From Hyphomonas sp. (GTDB taxonomy: Bacteria; Pseudomonadota; Alphaproteobacteria; Caulobacterales; Hyphomonadaceae), in NCBI RefSeq assembly GCF_013823385.1, contig NZ_PNMA01000012.1, positions 33,987 through 97,986 of the forward strand: a stretch of DNA of 64,000 nucleotides, in the 5' to 3' direction. Under the pieces are notes generated by a model. The model was not told the origin of the DNA, ran no database searches, and saw nothing but the letters and a program-made list of their open reading frames with translations. Shown in pieces: positions 52,899 through 61,903 of the stretch; position 1 is the stretch's first letter, and every line of letters starts with the position of its first letter. A program made the translations under genes and the position numbers.

Positions 52899-53399
52899 TC
52901 TGCTCTCTCCAGGCGATCTTATCGTTCTTGAAGTTGAGACAGCCCGATAGGGGCCATCTGTGCCTGTCCTTCTTAAGGTTCATCACGCGGACCTTGCCGG
53001 CCCGTCTGTGTATGTCCGGTAGATGACAATGTTTGCAGGGTTTCTCAAGGGTAATTCTATATAACTTTTTCTTAAACTACGAAGATGAACAAATATTCAT
53101 CGTGAACGACCATTCATCTGGCGTTCATCTTATAATCCTGATTGGGGTATTGCCTGTTTAATTGCAACCGTTTGCAGGCTTGCCGCACAATCGCTGCGCT
53201 CACCGCAATCTACCCTCATAGGAAGTATAACTCACGCCCCGGCCCTCGCATCATGCAATTCCGCATGGCTTCACCGACAATCTATGCGTCCACTTTTCCG
53301 TACTTAACCACGAAAACCGGCCTGCGCCTATCTCGCAGCTGCCTTGCGATATGTGCTTGACCTCCTCCTGAAGCAAGATTACCCACCCGGCTCGCGGTC
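52899..53399. other. 501-base AT-richer intergenic region upstream of tRNA-Val
   Basis: No credible gene. The stretch 53040-53230 is notably AT-rich. It holds a cluster of four GATGAA/TTCATC hexamers and the promoter of tRNA-Val must be here. A -10-like TATAAT lies at about 53130-53135, but it may serve something else; no clear -35 pair was assigned. Confidence 0.5.
53084..53129. promoter_or_regulatory. GATGAA/TTCATC half-site cluster
   Basis: GATGAA (53084-53089) and TTCATC (53096-53101) form an inverted repeat with a six-base spacer. Two more direct TTCATC copies begin at 53113 and 53124, each spaced 11-17 bases. The final copy is next to TATAAT. This could be a transcription factor site in an AT-rich promoter; no regulator is known. 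Confidence 0.4.
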
Positions 53400-53474
53400 G
53401 GGCGATTAGCTCAGCGGTAGAGCACTGCCTTCACACGGCAGGGGTCACAAGTTCGAACCTTGTATCGCCCACCA
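53400..53474 (+). tRNA. tRNA-Val (anticodon CAC)
   Basis: Acceptor arm GGGCGAT (53400-53406) pairs with ATCGCCC (53464-53470), then discriminator A and encoded CCA. The D-arm AGCTCAGCGGTAGAGC is standard. The anticodon stem CTGCC/GGCAG (53425-53429 and 53437-53441) encloses loop TTCACAC with anticodon CAC at 53432-53434. The T-arm contains GTTCGAACC. It reads GTG valine codons. Confidence 0.97.
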
Positions 53475-53527
53475 TTCCCCTTTCCGTCCGCGTTCTTCCC
53501 GGTTCTTTCGCCTTTCTGAACTGTACA

Positions 53528-54307
53528 ATGGCGCGGCGCGCGAAGCGCAGTATAAGCCGCCCGATGAAAGCGTTTTTCCGCTCTGCCCCTGTTGTTGCCG
53601 TGCTTGGATTCCTCATCTGGGCCTGGATGGCGCTGGTCGGCCGCACGGTGCGCTGGACCATTGAGGGCGAAGCCGAGGTGCGCGCCGCGCTGGCCGCCCA
53701 GCAGCCCGGCCTGATCGTTGCCTGCTGGCATGAAACCATCCTGCTGATGCCCTCGGGATGGAACCGGGCTGTGCGCCACTGGCCGGAGAAACGCGGCCGC
53801 GCCGCGATGATGATCTCCCTCTCGCCCGATGGCGAGGCCGTCGCCCGTGCCCTCAGACACCTCGATCTGGATGTCATACGCGGCTCGACCGGCAACAAGA
53901 AGAAGACAAACAAGGACAAGGGCGGCATGCGCGCCATCGCCGAAGCCGGCCGCCGCCTGCGCGGGGGCGGCTATGTCTGCATGACGCCGGACGGCCCGCG
54001 CGGCCCGCGCCGCATCGCCAGCCAGGGCGCTGTCACCCTGGCCCAGCGCACCGGCGCCGCCGTTCTGCCCTATGCCCTCTCCACCCGGCCTGCCCCGCGC
54101 CTCAAAAGCTGGGACCGGTTCATCATCCCCCTGCCCTTCACGCGCGGCGCCATTGTCTTCGGCCCGCTGATTGATTGCCCCCGCGAGGCATCGCCCGAGG
54201 CGTTGCAAGACGCGCTGCAACGCGGCATGGATGAGGCAACCCTGCGGGCTGAAAGGCTCGCTGGCTATCCCGTACAACCCGCCAGGCCGGAGCTTATGAC
54301 GGAATGA
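53528..54307 (+). CDS. DUF374 lysophospholipid acyltransferase-like protein
   Basis: A 259-residue protein (a second ATG at 53564 would remove 12 basic residues and is equally possible). One N-terminal hydrophobic helix, then CWHETILLMPSG (histidine motif), MMISLSPDGEAVARALRHL, and the TPDGPRGPRR motif typical of the DUF374/LpxL-like acyltransferases. It likely acylates a lipid, consistent with the lipid A genes that follow. Its stop overlaps the waaA start by four bases. Confidence 0.85.
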   Translation: MARRAKRSISRPMKAFFRSAPVVAVLGFLIWAWMALVGRTVRWTIEGEAEVRAALAAQQPGLIVACWHETILLMPSGWNRAVRHWPEKRGRAAMMISLSPDGEAVARALRHLDLDVIRGSTGNKKKTNKDKGGMRAIAEAGRRLRGGGYVCMTPDGPRGPRRIASQGAVTLAQRTGAAVLPYALSTRPAPRLKSWDRFIIPLPFTRGAIVFGPLIDCPREASPEALQDALQRGMDEATLRAERLAGYPVQPARPELMTE

Positions 54308-55593
54308 CGCCTGCGTTATTCGCCTACCGGCTCACCACCTATGCGGCCTCGCCCTTCCTCGGCCTCGTGCTGAGCGGCCGGGCGCGCAAGGGCAAGGAAG
54401 ACTATCTGCGCCTGCATGAGCGCTACGCCAAGCGCCTGCCGCCCCGCCGGCCCGGCCCGCTGGTCTGGCTGCATGGCGCCAGTGTCGGGGAAAGCGGCCT
54501 GCTTCTGGAACTCGGCCGCCGCATGATTGCCGCGCGCCCCGGCCTTATGCTGGTCTTCACCAGCCAGACCGTCACGTCCGCCCGCATTCTGGGGCCCCTC
54601 CTTCCGGATAATGCCATCCATGCCATGGCCCCGCTCGACACGCCCCAGGCTGCCCGCCGCTTCATCCAGCACTGGAAGCCGGACCTCTGCGTCTTCGCCG
54701 AGGGCGAGATCTGGCCAAACCTGATCCATGAAGCCCGCAAATCCGGCGCGCGCACCGCGCTCGTCAATGCCCGCATGACGCAGACATCCGCCGAAGGCTG
54801 GCAGAAGGTGCGCGGGCTTTTCCGCCAGCTCGTTGGAAATTTCGACATTGTCCTGGCCGCTGACCTCGACACAGGCCAGCGCCTGGAAAGCCTGCTGGGG
54901 CGCCCGGTGCGCGCGGCCGGCAATCTCAAATCCGCCCTGCCCCCGCCGAGCGCCAATGAGGTGGAGATGACGCGCATCGCCGCCAATTTCATCGCCGGGC
55001 GGCGCTGTCTCTTGGCGGCCTCCACTCATCCGGGTGAGGAGGAACTTTTCCTCGATGCCGCCGCTGCGCTGAATGAAGATGCCGCCCTCATCATCGCCCC
55101 GCGCCATCCCGAGCGCGGCGACGAGATCGAAGCCCTGCTGAAACAGCGCGGCCTGCGCCATGCGCGCCGCGCCAAGGGCGTCCAGCCTGACAAGCGTGAC
55201 CGCGTTCTGCTGGCCGATACGATGGGCGAGATGGGCACCTGGCTGCGCCTGGCGGACGCAGTCTATCTTGGCGGCGGCCATGCCGAAGGCGTCGGCGGGC
55301 ATAATCCGCTGGAGCCGATCCGCCTCAGCCGCCCGGTTGCCACCGGCCCGCGTGTGCATAACTTCGCAGACCTGATGGCAAGCCTTGAGGCAAGCGGCCT
55401 CGTCCACACGGTCGATGGCCCCGCCGCCCTGCACGCCTTTCTGCAGGCACCTCCGCCCGTTCCGGAAGACGCGCTGGCCAAGCTCGCCGCCGAAGCTGAC
55501 GAGCCGATGCTGCTGACGCTCGGCGTGCTGCTGCCGCTGGTGCCGAGGCCCCTGCTGGAAGGCAATGATGGCGCCTGGGAGAGCCAGCGGTGA
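54304..55593 (+). CDS. waaA: 3-deoxy-D-manno-octulosonic acid (Kdo) transferase
   Basis: A 429-residue GT30 enzyme that adds Kdo to lipid A. An N-terminal membrane segment precedes VWLHGASVGE, the family signature. EGEIWPNL, LVNARMT and the C-terminal LLADTMGEMGTWLRLADAVYLGGG (in runs) complete the GT-B fold; EPIRLSRPVATGP contains the conserved nucleotide-site. The ATG overlaps the upstream stop; its stop overlaps the lpxK GTG by four bases. It forms a four-gene operon with its neighbours. Confidence 0.96.
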   Translation: MTPALFAYRLTTYAASPFLGLVLSGRARKGKEDYLRLHERYAKRLPPRRPGPLVWLHGASVGESGLLLELGRRMIAARPGLMLVFTSQTVTSARILGPLLPDNAIHAMAPLDTPQAARRFIQHWKPDLCVFAEGEIWPNLIHEARKSGARTALVNARMTQTSAEGWQKVRGLFRQLVGNFDIVLAADLDTGQRLESLLGRPVRAAGNLKSALPPPSANEVEMTRIAANFIAGRRCLLAASTHPGEEELFLDAAAALNEDAALIIAPRHPERGDEIEALLKQRGLRHARRAKGVQPDKRDRVLLADTMGEMGTWLRLADAVYLGGGHAEGVGGHNPLEPIRLSRPVATGPRVHNFADLMASLEASGLVHTVDGPAALHAFLQAPPPVPEDALAKLAAEADEPMLLTLGVLLPLVPRPLLEGNDGAWESQR

Positions 55594-56576
55594 GAGCGCC
55601 GTATTTCTGGTCGGCGGGCCTTGATCCGAGATCCCGCGAAGCAGCCCCGCTCACCCGCCTTCTGCTGACGCCCTTCTCGATGCTCTATCTCTGGGGCCTG
55701 CGCCGGAAGCTCGCGCGCGCCGTTCCCGAAGCTGCGCCCGTGCCGGTCGTCTGTATCGGCAACCTCACCACCGGCGGGGCGGGAAAAACCCCTGTCACCG
55801 AAGCCATCCGTAACCGGATCACTGCGCGCGGCCTGCGCGCCGCCAGCCTCTCACGCGGCCATGGCGGCAGAGAGCGCGGCCCTCTGAAGGTTGATGAGGC
55901 CCGCCACACCTATCGCGAAGTGGGCGACGAACCCCTCCTCCTTGCGGCCACCGGCGAGGCCTGGATCGGGCGGGACCGCCCGGAAGCGGCCCGCGCCATG
56001 GCGGAGGCGGGCGCAGACGTGATCGTCATGGATGATGGCCACCAGAACCCTTCGTTGAAGAAAGATCTCACCTTCATCGTCATCGATGCGGGCGCGCCCT
56101 TCGGCAACGGCCATGTGCTGCCCAAGGGCCCCTTGCGGGAAAAGGTGCCCGAAGGCCTCTCGCGCGCCGATGCCGTCGTGCTGATGGGCGAAGGTCCGGT
56201 GCCGCGCGAGGTGGCCGCCAGCGGCCTGCCCGTGCTGCGCGCCCGTCTTGCCCCGGCCGAGGCCCCGCCACGCGGGCCCCTCGTCGCCTTCGCCGGGATC
56301 GGCCGGCCGCAGAAATTCTTTGACAGCTTGTCAGAGGCGGGCGGCCAAGTCTCCGATGCGGTGCCCTTCGCCGATCATCACCCCTATGGCAAAGGCGACC
56401 TCAAATTCCTGCGCAGCCTCGCCCGCGATCATGGCGCGCGCCTCGTCACCACGACCAAGGATCATGTCCGCCTGCCGCCCGAAGTGCGGCAGGAAATCCA
56501 CGCCTGGCCGGTTACCGCAATGTTCGAGGATACCGCAGCGCTTGACGCGGTGCTCGCGCCGCTCTTCAAAAGCTGA
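55590..56576 (+). CDS. lpxK: Tetraacyldisaccharide 4'-kinase
   Basis: A 328-residue membrane-associated kinase of lipid A synthesis. An N-terminal segment with a hydrophobic helix precedes the Walker A GNLTTGGAGKTPV. Then come SLSRGHGG, the acid motif VIVMDDGHQNPSL with the catalytic aspartate, and ADHHPYGKGDLKFL. The start is GTG 55590. About 20 bases separate it from the LpxL-type gene. The operon DUF374-waaA-lpxK-acyltransferase completes late lipid A steps. Confidence 0.96.
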   Translation: MRAPYFWSAGLDPRSREAAPLTRLLLTPFSMLYLWGLRRKLARAVPEAAPVPVVCIGNLTTGGAGKTPVTEAIRNRITARGLRAASLSRGHGGRERGPLKVDEARHTYREVGDEPLLLAATGEAWIGRDRPEAARAMAEAGADVIVMDDGHQNPSLKKDLTFIVIDAGAPFGNGHVLPKGPLREKVPEGLSRADAVVLMGEGPVPREVAASGLPVLRARLAPAEAPPRGPLVAFAGIGRPQKFFDSLSEAGGQVSDAVPFADHHPYGKGDLKFLRSLARDHGARLVTTTKDHVRLPPEVRQEIHAWPVTAMFEDTAALDAVLAPLFKS

Positions 56577-56595
56577 CGGAAAGCTGACGCCGCCC

Positions 56596-57558
56596 ATGAA
56601 TGACCAGACCCCCAAAGCCTATGTCCGCCCGAAGGACATTGATAACCGCGCCAGCTTCGGCCAGCGGCTGCAGTGGCGGCTGGAGACCATCGCCTGGGAT
56701 CTCATCTATTGGGGCCCGATGAAGATGCTGGGACCGGACAAGGCGTCCGATTTCGGCGGCTGGCTGGTGAAAAAGATCGGCCCGCTCCTCTCCCAGCACA
56801 AGACGATGCGCCGTAACCTCCGCCTCGCCTTTCCGGAGTGGAGCGAGACCCAACTAGAACAGACAGCGATGGCCGCCTGGGAAAGCGCCGGGCGCACGGC
56901 GGGCGAGCTGCCCCACCTGCCAAGGATTGATCCCTACACCTCCGGCCGAGTCGAGATCATCGGCCTTGATGTGCTCGATGGCATCCGTGACAGCGGCAAG
57001 GGCGCGGTCTTCATCTCGGGCCATTTCGCCAATTGGGAAATCATGCCGGCGGCCATCACCAAGCGCATCCCCCATGCCGTGATGACCTACCGTGCCCTGA
57101 ACAATCCGCATATCGACAAGCGCATCGCCGACCTGCGCCATGATTACGGCACCGCCGTCAACGCGCCCAAGGGCATCGGCACGCGGGAGCTGATGCGCGC
57201 CCTCGCCAAAGGCTCGCCCATCGCGCTGATGAATGATCAGAAGTTCAATGAAGGCATCGCCGTCCCCTTCTTCGGCCATGAAGCCATGACGGCGCCTGGC
57301 CCCTCCCGCCTCGCCCTGAAATACCAGGTGCCGATCGTGCCGGTTTCCACCACGCGCACCGGCCCGGCCCGCTTCCGCATTGAGTTCCATGACCCCTTCA
57401 TTCCGGAAGACACCGGCGACCAGGAAGCCGATGTCCGCCGCTCGGTAGAGCGTATCACGGGTTTCATCGAAGCCCAGGTCCGCGCCCATCCCGGCCAATG
57501 GTTCTGGCAACACCGCCGCTGGCCCAAGGAAGCCTGGAAGGCAGCGGGCATCACCTAA
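56596..57558 (+). CDS. Lipid A biosynthesis acyltransferase, LpxL/LpxM-like
   Basis: A 320-residue protein from ATG 56596. The HxxxxE motif appears in GHFANWEIMP, followed by NNPHIDKRIADLR and LMNDQKFNEGIAVPFFG, features of late acyltransferases. An N-terminal membrane helix is present, and the C-terminus AHPGQWFWQHRRWP (containing the WxHxRW-type motif) is the family signature. It adds a secondary acyl chain to the lipid A precursor. The chain specificity is unknown. It is the last gene of the lipid A operon. Confidence 0.93.
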   Translation: MNDQTPKAYVRPKDIDNRASFGQRLQWRLETIAWDLIYWGPMKMLGPDKASDFGGWLVKKIGPLLSQHKTMRRNLRLAFPEWSETQLEQTAMAAWESAGRTAGELPHLPRIDPYTSGRVEIIGLDVLDGIRDSGKGAVFISGHFANWEIMPAAITKRIPHAVMTYRALNNPHIDKRIADLRHDYGTAVNAPKGIGTRELMRALAKGSPIALMNDQKFNEGIAVPFFGHEAMTAPGPSRLALKYQVPIVPVSTTRTGPARFRIEFHDPFIPEDTGDQEADVRRSVERITGFIEAQVRAHPGQWFWQHRRWPKEAWKAAGIT

Positions 57559-57619
57559 AAATGGGTGCGCCCGGCCACGCCGCCCCCTTGTGAAATCCGC
57601 AAAAAATTTCCGGTGTTCC

Positions 57620-58150
57620 CTATTGTGTGACCGCTGCGGCCGGGAAGGCTTCAGGCCCCACCGGCTCGAACCAGATGAACGGCGTTTCGGGCACAGTGCC
57701 CGGCGGCAGAGGCGCCGGGGCCGGCTCGCCTGCAGGCCCCAGGGATGCAATGTAAGCATACAGAGCACCCAGATCTTCCGGGCTCATCCGGTGCAACGTC
57801 CACCAGGGCATCGGCGGGCGCCCATCCCGATTGTTCATCGCAACCACCCAGCCCTCCCTGGTCGCGGCCTCCACAGAGAGGCGCAGGTTCGACGCATAGC
57901 TTGTGCCCCAGGGACCGGAGAAACCAACCGGCACGCCCGTCAGCAGCACGTCTTCGGGCGCCGCGCCGCCATTCTGTGCCCAGCCGGGCGTGTGGCAGTC
58001 ATGGCAGCCACCAATATCGGCGATATAGGCGCCTGCCTCGATCTCCGAGACGGCCTTCACCTGCGGCGCGCCGTCTGCAAACAGAGTTTCCTTTTGGCCG
58101 CAAGCGGCCGTCAGCAGGCAGAGGCCCGCTGCAAACATCCTGTATTTCAT
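57620..58150 (-). CDS. Lipoprotein cytochrome c
   Basis: A 176-residue protein with a lipobox (FAAGLCLLTAAC-GQ) and a single heme site CHDCH at residues 49-53 (pattern GGCHDCHTPGW). The probable methionine ligand lies in RDGRPPMPWWTLHRMSPED. The C-terminal part is proline-rich. The size and single heme fit a membrane-tethered class I cytochrome; its partners are unknown. It is followed closely on the same strand by nothing essential. The overlap with the next transcript is four bases apart from the glycosyltransferase stop. Confidence 0.85.
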   Translation of the reverse strand: MKYRMFAAGLCLLTAACGQKETLFADGAPQVKAVSEIEAGAYIADIGGCHDCHTPGWAQNGGAAPEDVLLTGVPVGFSGPWGTSYASNLRLSVEAATREGWVVAMNNRDGRPPMPWWTLHRMSPEDLGALYAYIASLGPAGEPAPAPLPPGTVPETPFIWFEPVGPEAFPAAAVTQ

Positions 58151-58154
58151 GGGG

Positions 58155-59531
58155 TCAGTTTCCTTGTGATGTCCCAGGACGCGCTTCGTAGAGCCCGCCC
58201 GTCATAGTATGTTCCCGAAGAGAAGCCATCGCCGGGGGCGGCAGCGCCCGCCCCTCGCCCGCGATTTTCTCGACCATCCCGGCAAGATCACGCCTTGCCG
58301 CTTCGGCTGTCATGCGCCCGGCCAGGCTGGCTGCGGCCTCGGCAAAGCCCGGTTCGCTGAGCAGCCGGCTAAGCGCATCGCGGATGGCCCCGGTGCCCGC
58401 CTGTGGATCAAGCGACAGGCCGGCGCCGCGCCAGGTAACCCGGATGGCGCTGTCATTCTGGTCGCGCCCCTGCGGGATAATCAGCATCGGAAGGGCGTGC
58501 ATCAGCGCCTTAATTACGGTGCCGTGCCCGCCATGCGTCACGACCAGCGAAGCCTGCTTCATCAGCAGGTTATGCGGGGCCGAATGCACCACGGTAGTGT
58601 TTGGGGCCGGGCGCACTTCAGCCTCGCGGATGATCCCGCCCAGCGTCACGACCGCGCGCACCGGTAAAGGCGCCAGAGCGTCCATCACCTTTTGAAGAAG
58701 GCCTGCCTGATTCTGGAATGTAGTCGAGAAGCTGACCAGAACCAGAGGCCGCGTATCATCTTCAGGGAACGGATTGGTCCACGGATGGCTCCAGCCATTG
58801 TCATCCAGCAGCGGGCCGCCATAGGCGATAAAGTCCGGCAAGGTCTCGGGCGCAAAGTCAAAGGTCTCGCAGGTGGCAAGAATGAACTTTTCAGCGGCAT
58901 ATAGCTGATCGGTCAGACGCTCCAGCGGGGCTAGCCCGGCACGCGCCCGCTGGAGATTGTACGTATCCAGATAACTGTCGAATACACTCATCGCCCCGGC
59001 GGCAATCTCCGCGTGCTGGCGGCGCTCCTCGTCGCTTGTCGCAGGCGGAAGGCCGGGCCCCATCGGCGGAATGCCCGGAATGATGGGATAAGCACAGACA
59101 TTGCATGACATCACGACAAAACGCTGGCCTTCGGCCTCGCAGCCCATCATGGCGCCGAGGATCATATCGTTGATCACCGCAAGGCTGGCGGGACGCCGCT
59201 TCAGTTCCGCGCGGATGTCGGCGGCAAAATCCTCGGCCCGGCCGACGACCATTTTCTCGACCGCCAGGCAAAAGCCCTCAAATGCCGTTGCCACATTCCA
59301 ATCGTCGAGGAATTCATATTCCCTCCCGCGGGCCGGACGGCTGGGCGCCGCGTTCCAGGAAACGAACTCCGCCCCGGCGGCCTCCACTTCCCCGCGGTTA
59401 CAGGCATCGCTCATGATACGGACGTCATGCCCCCGCGCGATCAGTTGGCGCGCAAGGGTAACAAAAGGCGCAACGGCGCCGCCTCCTTCGAACGTCGCGA
59501 GGAGGAACGACTCTCTTTCCGAGCCGGTCAT
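58155..59531 (-). CDS. GT1-family glycosyltransferase (macrolide/UGT-like)
   Basis: A 458-residue GT-B glycosyltransferase. The N-terminal part has LLATFEGGGAVAPFVTLARQLIARGHDVRIMSD (in runs). The C-terminal nucleotide-sugar site has SLVVTHGGHGTVIKALMHALPMLIIPQGRDQNDSAIRV (broken), where THGGHGT is the classic donor motif. Acceptors in this family are lipids, macrolides or small molecules; nothing in the sequence fixes it. It sits 26 bases downstream of the TetR gene on the same strand, so the pair may be co-regulated as in resistance-type modules. Confidence 0.88.
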   Translation of the reverse strand: MTGSERESFLLATFEGGGAVAPFVTLARQLIARGHDVRIMSDACNRGEVEAAGAEFVSWNAAPSRPARGREYEFLDDWNVATAFEGFCLAVEKMVVGRAEDFAADIRAELKRRPASLAVINDMILGAMMGCEAEGQRFVVMSCNVCAYPIIPGIPPMGPGLPPATSDEERRQHAEIAAGAMSVFDSYLDTYNLQRARAGLAPLERLTDQLYAAEKFILATCETFDFAPETLPDFIAYGGPLLDDNGWSHPWTNPFPEDDTRPLVLVSFSTTFQNQAGLLQKVMDALAPLPVRAVVTLGGIIREAEVRPAPNTTVVHSAPHNLLMKQASLVVTHGGHGTVIKALMHALPMLIIPQGRDQNDSAIRVTWRGAGLSLDPQAGTGAIRDALSRLLSEPGFAEAAASLAGRMTAEAARRDLAGMVEKIAGEGRALPPPAMASLREHTMTGGLYEARPGTSQGN

Positions 59532-59557
59532 CGTCTGTCTCCAGTGTCAGGCGGGCG

Positions 59558-60166
59558 TCATTGCCCGGCCAGGATTGATTTCACGAACTGCCCCATGACC
59601 TGCGAGACCTCCTTGCGGGAACGGCCACGGTCGCACCGCAGCACCTTCCACACATAGATATCGAGCGCCGTCATGAGGCTGTCGATGGCAAGTTCCCGGG
59701 CGGCCGGCTTCATCACCGAAAGCTGCGGGCTGAATGTTTCCGAGATCCACCGGCGATGCTGCACACGGCCAAAATCTGCCAGCTCCTTCAGGGCGGGCAG
59801 CCGGTCTTCCTGAGCCAGGATGCGCAGCATGATGTCGCCGCTTTCTTCATAGTCGCTGATGATCACCTCGATGGCCGCCTCAACATCGCCGGGGGTCACC
59901 CTGCGGCGCGCATCCGTCTCGATCTGCATCTTGTCGCGGACGGCCACGAGCAAGCCCTCCTTGCTGCCAAACCGGCGCAGCACGGTCGGCACAGTCACAC
60001 CGGCCGCCTTGGCCACATGGTCGAGGCTCACACTGTCATACCACTCCGTCATCAGAAGATGATGGAACACCTCGACAATGCGGGTCGCAGTCGCTTCTGC
60101 GGCTTCGGCCCGCGCGGTCTGGTTATAGGCGCGCTTGCGAGTCTTGGAGGAAGTCGTCGTATTCAT
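59558..60166 (-). CDS. TetR/AcrR family transcriptional regulator
   Basis: A 202-residue protein from ATG 60166. The N-terminal HTH (about 25-75) has ATRIVEVFHHLLMTEWYDSVSLDHVAKAAGVTVPTVLRRFGSKEGLLVAV (in runs), matching TetR. The C-terminal ligand domain is divergent, so the inducer is unknown. The promoter region carries a 10-base inverted repeat at 60165-60223 that probably includes its own operator. It lies immediately upstream of the GT1 gene and likely regulates that transcript. Confidence 0.93.
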   Translation of the reverse strand: MNTTTSSKTRKRAYNQTARAEAAEATATRIVEVFHHLLMTEWYDSVSLDHVAKAAGVTVPTVLRRFGSKEGLLVAVRDKMQIETDARRRVTPGDVEAAIEVIISDYEESGDIMLRILAQEDRLPALKELADFGRVQHRRWISETFSPQLSVMKPAARELAIDSLMTALDIYVWKVLRCDRGRSRKEVSQVMGQFVKSILAGQ

Positions 60167-60223
60167 GTTAGTGCGTATAACACGAAATTTGCAAAACGCA
60201 ATTCGTTTTAGGGGCACTAACAT
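60165..60223. promoter_or_regulatory. Inverted repeat operator of the TetR gene
   Basis: ATGTTAGTGC (60165-60174) and GCACTAACAT (60214-60223) are perfect inverted copies, 39 bases apart. The left copy overlaps the TetR start codon. Between them is ACGAAATTT...AATTCGT, an imperfect dyad that could be the core operator. Long spaced inverted repeats of this kind could form a repression loop or bind two dimers. Confidence 0.5.
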
Positions 60224-60377
60224 CAATTTTTGTCGCGGCACGCAAACGCGCCTCCGCGCAGGCGCTGCGATGGAGCCTGGTTGGAGTTTTTGGGCCTGCC
60301 GTTGGAGTTTTTCTTGGAGTTTTTTGCAGACTTATCCCCGCATTTTCAGCGGGCTTGTCCACGCTTTTCGGGCCGGG

Positions 60378-61028
60378 TCAGACCTCGCCGGTATTGATCG
60401 CCTTCATGATCGAAAACCGCTTGGTGAAGGGGTTGGGTTTCTTCCCTTCGCAGTAGAGCTTGCGCAGCCGGTAATGGGCGATCGCCGGGCGCAACTGTTT
60501 GGGCGCGGGCGAGACAATCGGACCAAACGCCTTGGACGCGTGGCGGCGCGCGGCGGCATAGGCAGCGGCGACCGCCTGCAGGTCGCCTGCCCAGTTATGG
60601 GCCGGGATCAGGATATTGGCCGCCGTCAGGCCAAGCCAGCCTTCAGGCTCGCGCGCGCGGTCATTCTCCAGGAAGGCGGTCTGGTAGCCATCGACCAGCT
60701 TCTGCAGCGCGCCGGGTTTCAGCCGTCCTGCAGCAATCTCTTCAGCAAGCGCCAGGCACACATCATGCCCGCGCGGGGGCTTGCCGTCCGCGATTTCCTG
60801 GATCGCCTCGCGCCACCACTGGAAGCGGATCAGCCCCAGCGTCTCTTCCGAAACCGCCTCGCGCACCCTGACAAGTTCGTAAGCCAGCGCGTAGAGCGCG
60901 ATCAGCGCGCGGCGTTCGGTGGCCGGGGCGAACCGGCTGGAAATCCAGCGGTCCTCGTCTACCCGGCGGACTCTTTTATCAATTTCTTCCCAGGGGGTTT
61001 GGGTCAGGGGTCTGGTCTCGTTTGACAT
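60378..61028 (-). CDS. Squalene/phytoene synthase family protein (NDUFAF6-like)
   Basis: A 216-residue protein, shorter than true squalene synthases. From ATG 61028 it has RVDEDRWISSRFAPATERRALIALYALAYELVRVREAVSEETLGLIRFQWWREAIQEI in runs, with the QWWREAI motif. The aspartate-rich DxxxD sites that bind farnesyl diphosphate are not evident, and the C-terminal half is short. These features fit the NDUFAF6-like branch associated with complex I assembly rather than isoprenoid synthesis; this is an inference. It is divergent from sodB. Confidence 0.8.
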   Translation of the reverse strand: MSNETRPLTQTPWEEIDKRVRRVDEDRWISSRFAPATERRALIALYALAYELVRVREAVSEETLGLIRFQWWREAIQEIADGKPPRGHDVCLALAEEIAAGRLKPGALQKLVDGYQTAFLENDRAREPEGWLGLTAANILIPAHNWAGDLQAVAAAYAAARRHASKAFGPIVSPAPKQLRPAIAHYRLRKLYCEGKKPNPFTKRFSIMKAINTGEV

Positions 61029-61095
61029 GGCCCCCATATGTGCGAAACCGCTCCCGAGCGAAAGAGACCAAAACCTGCGCAAAGAGGACACCGCC

Positions 61096-61704
61096 ATGGC
61101 CTTCACCCTCCCCGACCTGCCCTACGCCCGCAACGCCCTTGCCCCCCACATTTCGGAAGAAACCCTGAACTTCCACTACGGCAAGCACCATCAGGCCTAT
61201 GTGACCAACCTCAACGGCCTTGTCGAAGGCACCGACCTTGCCGGCAAGTCGCTGGAAGAAGTCATCAAGATTTCCGCCGCCGACAAATCCAAGGCCGGCA
61301 TCTTCAACAACTCTGCCCAGGTGTGGAACCACACCTTCTACTGGCACTCGATGAAACCAGGTGGCGGCGGCAAGCCCCATGGCAAGGTGGCCGAGCTGAT
61401 CGAGCGCGACCTTGGCGGCTATGACAACTTCGTCAAAGAGTTCAAACAGGCCGGCGCCACGCAGTTCGGCTCGGGCTGGGCCTGGCTCTCCTACAAGGGC
61501 GGCAAGCTGGTGATCTCCAAGACGCCGAACGCCGAAACACCCCTTACCGAAGAGGGCACCACGCCCCTGATGACGATGGATGTGTGGGAGCACGCCTATT
61601 ATCTGGACTACCAGAACCGGCGCCCCGACTATATCGACACCTTCCTGAACAGCCTCGTGAACTGGGACTTCGTGAACCAGAACCTCGCCGACGCCGGAGC
61701 CTAA
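61096..61704 (+). CDS. sodB: Superoxide dismutase (Fe type)
   Basis: A 202-residue enzyme from ATG 61096 (the open frame goes further left but the AGAGGACA site supports this start). Metal ligands are His27 (LNFHYGKHH), His79 (WNHTFYW), and Asp/His in MDVWEHAYYLDYQNRR. The AGATQFGSGWAWL segment is typical of Fe/Mn SODs; the FNNSAQVWNHTFYWHSM context fits the iron type. It detoxifies superoxide in the cytoplasm. A terminator follows. Confidence 0.96.
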   Translation: MAFTLPDLPYARNALAPHISEETLNFHYGKHHQAYVTNLNGLVEGTDLAGKSLEEVIKISAADKSKAGIFNNSAQVWNHTFYWHSMKPGGGGKPHGKVAELIERDLGGYDNFVKEFKQAGATQFGSGWAWLSYKGGKLVISKTPNAETPLTEEGTTPLMTMDVWEHAYYLDYQNRRPDYIDTFLNSLVNWDFVNQNLADAGA

Positions 61705-61730
61705 GCCTTTCTTGAATTTACACAAATCAT

Positions 61731-61760
61731 AACGCCCGCCCTTCCCCGGCGGGCGTTTTT
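61731..61760 (+). terminator. Rho-independent terminator of sodB
   Basis: A 10-base-pair perfect stem (AACGCCCGCC at 61731-61740 with GGCGGGCGTT at 61748-61757), a seven-base loop, and a T-run directly after. It lies 27 bases past the sodB stop. Confidence 0.92.
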
Positions 61761-61903
61761 GCTGTAAAGGCTCCGCATCAAACGCTCCGGGCATGGGATT
61801 CGCCCGGCTGCGGCTTGCCGGTCATGGGGATCAGCAGCTGCAGGACAGAGCCGCCAATATGGGCGGCCGGGCAAATCAACCAGACATCCCGGAGACTACC
61901 CCT

